A stretch of DNA of 64,000 nt from Desulfovibrio sp. (GTDB taxonomy: Bacteria; Desulfobacterota; Desulfovibrionia; Desulfovibrionales; Desulfovibrionaceae). A program made the position numbers and the translations under genes. The DNA is taken from the NCBI GenBank assembly GCA_016218665.1, contig JACRDI010000008.1, positions 124,001 through 188,000 on the forward strand, given 5' to 3'. Of the stretch, positions 58,066 through 64,000 are shown piece after piece (the first letter of the stretch is position 1; each line of letters starts with the position of its first letter). The notes beneath the pieces are model-generated. The model saw only the letters and a program-made list of their open reading frames with translations. It had not been told where the DNA came from and ran no database searches.

Positions 58066-59910
58066 CTATGCTCCCGGCCTGCGGCGGGGGCCGCTCAAGA
58101 CGCAGATGGCCATGTCCGCCTTGGTGTTGTAGTCCTCGTCCATCTGCTCCCCCGTGGCGGAGTCGATGGCGATGCGCGCAAGCACGCGGATGCCGAGCTG
58201 CGCGCACAGGGCCTCGAAGTCCTTGATGCTGAAGAAGCGGATGGAGGGCGAGGACCACCAGGGAAAGGGCAGGCCCTCGGTGACGGGCGAGGTGCCGTTC
58301 TGCATGAGCTGGCGCACGGCCTCGGCGTGGGCGAAGTTGGGGAAGCTCACGATGCCCGTCTTGCCCACGCGCAGCATCTCCATGAGCACCGTGTCCGGGC
58401 GGCGCATGGCCTGCAGGGTCTGGCTCAGCACCACCACGTCGAACTGGCCGTCGGCGAAGGCGCGCAGGCCGTGGTCCAGGTCGCGCTGGACCACGCACAG
58501 GCCCTGGCCCACGCAGTCCACGATTGATTGCGGGTTCAGCTCCAGCCCCAGCAGGGTGGCGCAGCCCCTGGCCCGCAGGCGCGAGAGCAGCTGGCCCGCG
58601 CCGCAGCCCAGGTCCAGCACGCTGGCCCCGGCGGGAATGAGCCCGCCGATGCGGTCCAGGTCCAGGCGGTTCTGGTAGAAGATGCTGCGCACGTTGGTCT
58701 CGGCGGCCTGGCCATTCCGGGCGGCCTCTGCGCCCTCCGGCAACCCGGCCGCCACGCAGCCGCAGCCCTGGTCCAGAAAGCCGGCCATGAGCGGCCCGTA
58801 CACGTGCAGATCGTTCTCCAGCAGGAAGGCGTCGTGGCCGCAGTCGCTGTCCACCTCGATGGCGCTGACGCTCTTGCCCTGGGCCATGAGGGCGTCCACC
58901 ATGCGCCGGCTGTGGGCCGGGGGGAACAGCCAGTCCGTGCGGAAGCTGGCGATGAGCACCGGGCTCGCGATGCGCTCCATGGCCGCCTCCAGGCTGCCGT
59001 GGTCGCGGCCGAGGTTGAAGTGGTCCATGGCGAGGGAAAGGGTCACGTAGCTGTTGGCGTCGAAGCGCTCCACGAAGCGGCCGCCCTGGTAGGCTAGGTA
59101 GCTGCCCACGCTGAACTCCTTCTCGTAGGCGTAGGCCACCTCGCGCGGGTGCTCGCGGTCCGGGTCGAACTTGCGCGACATGGTGCGGTCGGACAGGTAG
59201 GTCACGTGGCCGATCATCCGCGCGATGGCCAGGCCGTCGTCCGGGCGCAGCTCCTGGTCGTAATACTGGCCGCCGTTGTAGTGCGGGTCCTTGAAGATGG
59301 CGTTGCGGCCCACGATGTCGAAGCTGAGGGCCTGGCTGGACAGGCAGTGCGTGGTGGCCAGCAAGATGGCCGAGCCCACGCGCTCCGGGTGCTCAATGGC
59401 CCAGGTCAGCGCCATCATGCCGCCCATGGAGCCGCCGATGACCGCGCGCAGCCGCCCGATGCCCAGCTCGTCCAGCAGGCGCTTCTGCACCTCCACCATG
59501 TCCGCGATGGTGATGCGCGGGAAGTCGCCGCCATAGGGACGGCCCGTGCGGGGATCAATGCTCGACGGGCCCGTGGTGCCCCGGCACCCGCCCAGCACGT
59601 TGGCGCAGATGACGAAGTAGCGGTCGGTGTCCACGGCCTTGCCCGGGCCCACGGCGATGTCCCACCAGCCGGGCGTGTCGTCCTCGCCGTGCCGGGCCAC
59701 GTGGGAGTCGCCGGACAGGGCGTGGCACACGTACACCGCGTTGTCCCGGGCCGCGTTCAGCTGGCCGAAGGTCTCGTAGCACACGCGCACCTCGGGCAGC
59801 TCCCCGCCCAGGCGCAGGGGCAGCGGTCCGGGCAGGGTCAGCACGCGCGCAAAGGGCAGCTCGCCCGCGCCGCGCGCGGCGTCGCTTGAGGCGAAGGCCG
59901 GATCGCTCAT
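58066..59910 (-). CDS. MetX-MetW fusion: homoserine O-acyltransferase fused to MetW
   Basis: A 614-residue protein. Residues 1-375 are a complete MetX: VRVCYETFGQLNAARDNAVYVCHALSGDSHV, nucleophile S161 in GGSMGG, and the late DCGHDAFL with catalytic H359. Residues about 400-614 are a complete MetW, a methyltransferase-like protein (RLDLDRIGGLIPAGASVLDLGCGAGQLLSRL, VSFPNFAHAEAVRQLM, WWSSPSIRFFSIKDFE). MetX acylates homoserine; MetW is required for or activates MetX in several proteobacteria, where the two are separate adjacent genes. Here they share one frame with a short Ala/Gly linker. The ATG at 59910 overlaps the metY stop by four bases. Confidence 0.9.
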   Translation of the reverse strand: MSDPAFASSDAARGAGELPFARVLTLPGPLPLRLGGELPEVRVCYETFGQLNAARDNAVYVCHALSGDSHVARHGEDDTPGWWDIAVGPGKAVDTDRYFVICANVLGGCRGTTGPSSIDPRTGRPYGGDFPRITIADMVEVQKRLLDELGIGRLRAVIGGSMGGMMALTWAIEHPERVGSAILLATTHCLSSQALSFDIVGRNAIFKDPHYNGGQYYDQELRPDDGLAIARMIGHVTYLSDRTMSRKFDPDREHPREVAYAYEKEFSVGSYLAYQGGRFVERFDANSYVTLSLAMDHFNLGRDHGSLEAAMERIASPVLIASFRTDWLFPPAHSRRMVDALMAQGKSVSAIEVDSDCGHDAFLLENDLHVYGPLMAGFLDQGCGCVAAGLPEGAEAARNGQAAETNVRSIFYQNRLDLDRIGGLIPAGASVLDLGCGAGQLLSRLRARGCATLLGLELNPQSIVDCVGQGLCVVQRDLDHGLRAFADGQFDVVVLSQTLQAMRRPDTVLMEMLRVGKTGIVSFPNFAHAEAVRQLMQNGTSPVTEGLPFPWWSSPSIRFFSIKDFEALCAQLGIRVLARIAIDSATGEQMDEDYNTKADMAICVLSGPRRRPGA

Positions 59911-61229
59911 CTGCAGGCTCCGCCGCAATCCACGGCCTTGCGCAGGGCCTGGTCCAGGTCGGCCACGATGTCCGCCACGTCCTCCAGGCCAACACTCAGC
60001 CGGATGAACTCCGGCGTGACCCCGGCGGCCAGCTGCTCCTCGTCCGAGAGCTGCTGGTGCGTGGTGGTGGCGGGCTGGATGACCAGGGTCTTGGCGTCGC
60101 CGATGTTGGCCAGGTGCTTGGCCAGGCGCAGGTTGTCCACGAAGATGCGGCCGGACTCCCTGCCGCCCCGTATGCCGAAGCCCATGATGGCCCCGGCCCC
60201 GGCGGGCAGATACTTTTGCGCGTTCTTGTGGTCCGGGTGGTCCGGCAGGCCGGGATAGTTCACCCAGGCCACGGCGGGATGATCCTTGAGCCACCTGGCC
60301 ACGGCCAGGGCGTTCTCGCAGTGGCGGGGCATGCGCAGGTGCAGGGTTTCCAGCCCCAGCAGGAACAGGAAGGCCGCGAAGGGGCTCATGCAGGCCCCGG
60401 TGTCGCGCAGCCAGTGGGTGCGCATGTGGATGATGAAGGCCAGGTTGCCCAGGGGCTTCAGGGCCTCGGTGAAGACCAGGCCGTGGTAGGCCGGGTCCGG
60501 CGCGGCGAAGTCCGGCCAGCGCGCGGGGTCCGCCGCCCAGTCGAAGGTGCCGCCGTCCACCACGGCGCCGCCCACGTGCACGCCGTGCCCGCCGATGAAC
60601 TTGGTGGTGGAGTAGACCACGATGTCCGCCCCGTGCTCGATGGGCCGGAGCAGCATGGGCGTGGCCACGGTGTTGTCCACGATCATGGGCACGCCGATGG
60701 CGTGGGCCGCGTCGGCCACGGCCCGGAAGTCGGCCACGTCGTTTTTCGGGTTGCCGATGCTCTCCAGGTACACGCAGCGGGTGTTGGCGTCGGCCAGCGT
60801 GGCGATCTGTCCCGGCTGGCCGGGATCGAAGAAGCGCACCTCCACGCCGAACTTCTTGAAGGTCTGTGTGAACAGCGTGGTGGTGCCGCCGTAGAGGCTC
60901 TTGCTGGCGATGAAATTCTGCCCGGCGTGGGCCAGGGTGAGCACGGCCCCGGTGATGGCCGCCTGCCCGGAGGCGAAGCACAGCGCGCCGACGCCGCCGT
61001 CCAGCGCGGCCAGGCGCTTCTCCAGCACGTCGTTGGTGGGATTCATGAGGCGCGAGTATATGTTGCCGAACTCCTTCAGGGCGAAGAGATCGGCCGCATG
61101 CTCGGTGCTGGTGAAGTTGTAGGAGGCGGTGGCGTAGATGGGCACCGCGCAGGCGTGGGTGGCCGGGTCGTCGCCCTGGCCGGCGTGCAGGGCGCGGGTG
61201 CCCAGGCCCAAGGTCTTTTCTTTGCTCAT
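59907..61229 (-). CDS. metY: O-acetylhomoserine sulfhydrylase (aminocarboxypropyltransferase) MetY
   Basis: A 440-residue PLP enzyme that joins sulfide and O-acetylhomoserine to give homocysteine. It fits the Cys/Met metabolism family: YSRLMNPTNDVLEKRLAALDGG, the PLP lysine K210 in VYSTTKFIGGHG, and the late IRLSVGLEDVADIVADLDQAL. The ATG at 61229 has AAGGAG eight bases upstream. Direct sulfhydrylation suits a sulfide-producing organism. It is the first gene of an operon with metXW and an rrf2-type regulator, translationally coupled to metXW. Confidence 0.94.
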   Translation of the reverse strand: MSKEKTLGLGTRALHAGQGDDPATHACAVPIYATASYNFTSTEHAADLFALKEFGNIYSRLMNPTNDVLEKRLAALDGGVGALCFASGQAAITGAVLTLAHAGQNFIASKSLYGGTTTLFTQTFKKFGVEVRFFDPGQPGQIATLADANTRCVYLESIGNPKNDVADFRAVADAAHAIGVPMIVDNTVATPMLLRPIEHGADIVVYSTTKFIGGHGVHVGGAVVDGGTFDWAADPARWPDFAAPDPAYHGLVFTEALKPLGNLAFIIHMRTHWLRDTGACMSPFAAFLFLLGLETLHLRMPRHCENALAVARWLKDHPAVAWVNYPGLPDHPDHKNAQKYLPAGAGAIMGFGIRGGRESGRIFVDNLRLAKHLANIGDAKTLVIQPATTTHQQLSDEEQLAAGVTPEFIRLSVGLEDVADIVADLDQALRKAVDCGGACR

Positions 61230-61352
61230 GGCGCTTTCTCCTTTGTTCGACGCGTCAAACACTACCATTTTGATACGGTTATCCTCGGCGCGTTCGGCTG
61301 TCAACGGCAAAGATGCGGCGCATGCGCGGGCAGCGGCAGTTTGCGGAAGGAA

Positions 61353-63257
61353 TCAGGCCGCGGGGGCCAGGCGACAGGACGTCCGGCCTACCGCTTCGGC
61401 CCACTGCCATCGGGGTTCCAGGGCCGAACGCAGCCTGTCCCCGCCAGCGGGAACCACGATGACCGCGCGCGGCCCCCAGGCCGGGCCGATGCCGCCGTGC
61501 GCGCCCTGGGCCTTCAGATGCTCGGCGAAGGCGTCATGCTCCAGGAAGCCCGTGTCCACGCGGTTGGCCGTGGCGTTTTTGAGGGTGGCCAGGCCGTCGC
61601 CGCCGCCGGCCAGGAAGCTGTTGGTCACCAGGCGGTAGGTGGCGGCCATGTCCAGGGGCGCGGCCGTGCCGTCCGTCCCGCGCAGGGCGAGTCCGTCCAC
61701 GCGGCTGCCCTTGGGGCGCTCCGGGTGCACGGCGTAGGTCAGGCCTGCGGTGTGGATGAGGGCGATCCTGCGCGGGTCGCCGTTTTCCGGCGGCCGGGTG
61801 CGGATGCGGAACTCGTAGGCGTCTTCCAGGGCGTCCTTCACCTGCGCGCCGGTGAGGTCCATGGCCACCAGGGTATTGCCGAAGGGCAGCACGCCCATGA
61901 CCAGCCCCTGGGTCACCGGCCCGGCCAGCATGTCGCGGCGGATGCCGCCCGCGCCGACCATGGCGATTTGCGCGCCCGGCACCTTGGCCAGGTAGGCGTC
62001 GGCCACCAGGGGGCCGGGGTCGGTGGCGGTGCCGCGCAGCATGTCCACGCGCAGGGTCACTCCCAGGGAAGAATTCTGGAAGGCCGCGATCTTCTCCGCA
62101 TAGGGCTTGAGCATGGCCAAAAGGGCCGGGTCGCCCGGGCCCACGCTGGCCGCGCCGGAAGCCTCCACCGCCGCCCGGAGGGCCCGGCCGTCCTGAGAGG
62201 CGGGATCGACGGTGAACGGTCCCACGCGGAAGGGCTCGGACACAAGCAGCTTCGGCGCGGCGTCGTAGCCGGCCACGCGGCCCTGGGCGTCGAAGCGCAC
62301 GGAAAGCGCGCCCAGCGCCTCGCCCCATTTCCAGGCCTGGACCACGAGCACCGTGTCGCCCCCCGGCCCGCGCACCACGGTGGGATACGGCCCGGCGGGC
62401 GTGAGGCCCAGGCCGGCCAGGGCCGCGCGCTCGCCCAGCAGGGTGTGGGTGTGCCCGCCCACGATGACGTCCAGGCCGGGCACGGCGCGCGCCAGCCGCT
62501 GGTCCACGTCGTAGCCGTTGTGGGAAAGCAGCACGATCTTGTTCACGCCCTTGGCGGAGAGCTCGTCCACCGCCGCGCGGATGGCCGGGGCGGGATCGAG
62601 GAAGCGCGCGCCGCCGACGCTTTCGGTCATGAGCGGGGTGGACACCGTGGTGGACCCGATGATGCCCACGCGCTCCACGCCGCCGGGGGTTCTATACTCG
62701 CGGATGACAAAAGGCCTGATGCGCCCGGCCAGGGCGGGCTCGGCGGACACGTCGACGTTGGCCGAGAGCACCGGGAAGCGCGACAGCTCCAGCATGCGGC
62801 CCAGGTGCGCGGCCCCCTTGTCGAACTCGTGGTTGCCCAGGCACATGGCGTCCAGGCCCAGCTCGTTCAGGAAGGCGAAGTCCGCCGCGCCCTCGAACAC
62901 GTTGAAGTAGAGGGTGCCCTGCACGGCGTCGCCCGCATGCAGCGCCATGACGTTGCCGCCGCCCGCGCGCAGGGCGTCGAGCCCGGCCTTGAGCCGAGGC
63001 ATGCCGCCGAGTTTCGCCCGGATCTCCTGCCGCTCGCCGTCCACGTCCACCACGAGCTTTTCCTCGGAAGGCTCGATGGCCGAGTGGGTGTCGTTCACGT
63101 GGGCGATGGTCAGGCTGAAGGGGCTGGCCGACAGGCTGCCGGACCGGCTGGGCGGCTGGCTCCCGGCCGCGCAGGCGGCCAGGAAGAACGCCAGGGCAAG
63201 GGCCGGCAGCGAGCGGAAGGCGCTTTTCAGCGCCGGGGAAGGAATGGATGTGCGCAT
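61353..63257 (-). CDS. UshA-like 5'-nucleotidase/metallophosphatase lipoprotein
   Basis: A 634-residue exported enzyme. The signal peptide ends in a lipobox, FLAAC at about residue 29. The N-terminal metallophosphatase domain has all metal motifs: IAHVNDTHSAI, HAGDAVQG, LGNHEFDKG, LLSHNGYD and VGGHTHT. The C-terminal 5'-nucleotidase domain (MVGAGGIRRDMLAGPVTQG, MDLTGAQVKDALEDAYE) binds the nucleotide base. It probably hydrolyses periplasmic nucleotides or related phosphate esters. It lies downstream of sbcC and 123 bases upstream of metY on the same strand. Confidence 0.9.
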   Translation of the reverse strand: MRTSIPSPALKSAFRSLPALALAFFLAACAAGSQPPSRSGSLSASPFSLTIAHVNDTHSAIEPSEEKLVVDVDGERQEIRAKLGGMPRLKAGLDALRAGGGNVMALHAGDAVQGTLYFNVFEGAADFAFLNELGLDAMCLGNHEFDKGAAHLGRMLELSRFPVLSANVDVSAEPALAGRIRPFVIREYRTPGGVERVGIIGSTTVSTPLMTESVGGARFLDPAPAIRAAVDELSAKGVNKIVLLSHNGYDVDQRLARAVPGLDVIVGGHTHTLLGERAALAGLGLTPAGPYPTVVRGPGGDTVLVVQAWKWGEALGALSVRFDAQGRVAGYDAAPKLLVSEPFRVGPFTVDPASQDGRALRAAVEASGAASVGPGDPALLAMLKPYAEKIAAFQNSSLGVTLRVDMLRGTATDPGPLVADAYLAKVPGAQIAMVGAGGIRRDMLAGPVTQGLVMGVLPFGNTLVAMDLTGAQVKDALEDAYEFRIRTRPPENGDPRRIALIHTAGLTYAVHPERPKGSRVDGLALRGTDGTAAPLDMAATYRLVTNSFLAGGGDGLATLKNATANRVDTGFLEHDAFAEHLKAQGAHGGIGPAWGPRAVIVVPAGGDRLRSALEPRWQWAEAVGRTSCRLAPAA

Positions 63258-63313
63258 GGGGCGGTCTCCTTGCCGGGTGCGGCGGAACAGGCGCGGGGGG
63301 CAGCGCCGGAAGT

Positions 63314-64000
63314 CTAGCAGTTCACCTGCCGGATGCTGCTGCCGCCCTTGGAGGGCAGCACGTCGATGCGCGCGTCGATGCGCTCCTTGAGCTCGGCCAC
63401 GTGGGAAATGATGCCGATGAGCCGGCCCGCGCTGTGCAGCTCCATGAGGGTGTTCAGCGCGTACTCCAGGGTCTCGCCGTCAAGGGAGCCGAAGCCCTCG
63501 TCGATGAAGATGCAGTCCAGCCTGCGGCCGCCCTGCTGGGCCATGACCACGTCGGACAGGCCCAGGGCCAGAGCGAGGGACGCCAGGAAGGACTCCCCGC
63601 CGGACAGGGTGGAGGCGGGCCGCGTCTCGCCGGTGTGCGCGTCCTCCACGTCCAGGTCCAGGCCGCCAGTGCTGCGGCCGTCGTGGACCGCCAGGGCGCG
63701 GGCCAGGCGGTAGCGGCCCCGGCTCATGCGCAGCAGCCGCTGCGAGGCCGCCACGGCCACTTCCTCGAACAGGGCCGCCAGCACATAGCGCTGCAGGGTC
63801 ATGCGCTCCGGGTTCTTTCCGGCCGCCAGGTCGGCCAGGTGCCCGGCCACGCGGTACTGGGCCTCCAGCTCGGCGGCGCGCCCGGCCTTCTCGCCGATGG
63901 CGGCGAGGGCCTCGCGCAGCTCCTGTCCGCGCTGGGCCAGCTCGCCCAGCTCCCGGCTCAGGCGGTCCGCCACGGTTGCGGCCTCCTGCCGGGCCAGGAC
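63314..64000 (-). CDS. sbcC: SbcC exonuclease subunit, C-terminal part, 5' end outside window
   Basis: The last 228 residues of a large SMC-like ATPase; the frame is open to the window edge. It contains the end of the coiled coil (ELEAQYRVAGHLADLAAGKNPERMTLQRYVLAALFEEV), the ABC signature TLSGGESFLASLALALGLSD and Walker B LDCIFIDEGFGSLD, followed by IGIISHVAELKERI. SbcCD cuts hairpin and palindromic DNA, which is worth noting in a genome full of palindromes. sbcD should lie just outside the window. Confidence 0.9.
   Translation of the reverse strand, partial: VLARQEAATVADRLSRELGELAQRGQELREALAAIGEKAGRAAELEAQYRVAGHLADLAAGKNPERMTLQRYVLAALFEEVAVAASQRLLRMSRGRYRLARALAVHDGRSTGGLDLDVEDAHTGETRPASTLSGGESFLASLALALGLSDVVMAQQGGRRLDCIFIDEGFGSLDGETLEYALNTLMELHSAGRLIGIISHVAELKERIDARIDVLPSKGGSSIRQVNC

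Noticed and set aside
58066..60981. Extension of the MetX-MetW frame upstream to 971 codons
   Set aside because: The added part overlaps metY out of frame and is low complexity. The ATG at 59910 has a ribosome site and the normal 4-base overlap.

Overview
The window is about 64 kb of very GC-rich bacterial chromosome. It looks like a Desulfovibrionaceae-type sulfate reducer (Desulfobacterota). The evidence is an electron-bifurcating NfnAB pair, a B12-dependent ribonucleotide reductase, a selenocysteine-containing SelD, a eukaryote-type UDP-glucose pyrophosphorylase, and PAS-rich sensory kinases. This placement is inferred from gene content and style; no rRNA or other taxonomic marker is present. 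I saw no tRNA, rRNA, CRISPR array or intact insertion sequence.

Layout. 1-5.3 kb: the 3' end of trmI, an MFS exporter, and the copper operon copA-copZ. 5.4-11.1 kb: a PAS/GAF sensor kinase, a 3D-domain protein, a cyclase/EamA pair and a radical SAM enzyme. 11.1-15 kb: UDP-glucose pyrophosphorylase, then a two-gene phage capsid island. 15-20.5 kb: a 1,038-residue coiled-coil sensor with a degenerate kinase end, an HDOD protein and a divergent GGDEF protein. 20.5-28.7 kb: a GH17 membrane glucanosyltransferase, class II photolyase, OFA-type MFS, prfC, an RNase D-like exonuclease and an acyl-CoA thioesterase. 28.8-33.8 kb: an exported isoaspartyl-methyltransferase homologue, an esterase, and an SxtJ/DUF5989/carbamoyltransferase cassette whose 49-residue middle gene is easily missed. 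34-42.3 kb: a LOG protein with an HTH regulator, an NlpC/P60 lipoprotein, hemW, nrdJ, a small zinc-ribbon protein and selD. 42.7-48.7 kb: a glycosyltransferase, an orphan response regulator, two unknown proteins and nfnAB. 48.9-64 kb: uvrA, a glycine-rich protein, an N6-methyltransferase, an OmpH-like lipoprotein, a hybrid kinase, the metY-metXW-rrf2 methionine operon, a 5'-nucleotidase lipoprotein and the 3' end of sbcC.

The most unusual signal is non-coding. At least a dozen intergenic sites carry a modular palindromic element. Its order is a caaggggc/gccccttg hairpin, then a CCAGRGGG...CCCYCTGG hairpin, then a long hairpin whose sequence differs at most sites. It usually starts just after a stop codon and reads in the same direction as that gene, so it would form the structured 3' UTR and terminator of the mRNA. 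Paired base changes between copies suggest selection for RNA structure. One 128-bp copy is duplicated 6.3 kb away with only two differences, and two copies sit where no gene reads into them.

Other items of note are UGA-encoded selenocysteine in SelD with a clean SECIS stem-loop, a MetX-MetW fusion, and a 15-bp repeat expansion inside a conserved HemW motif.
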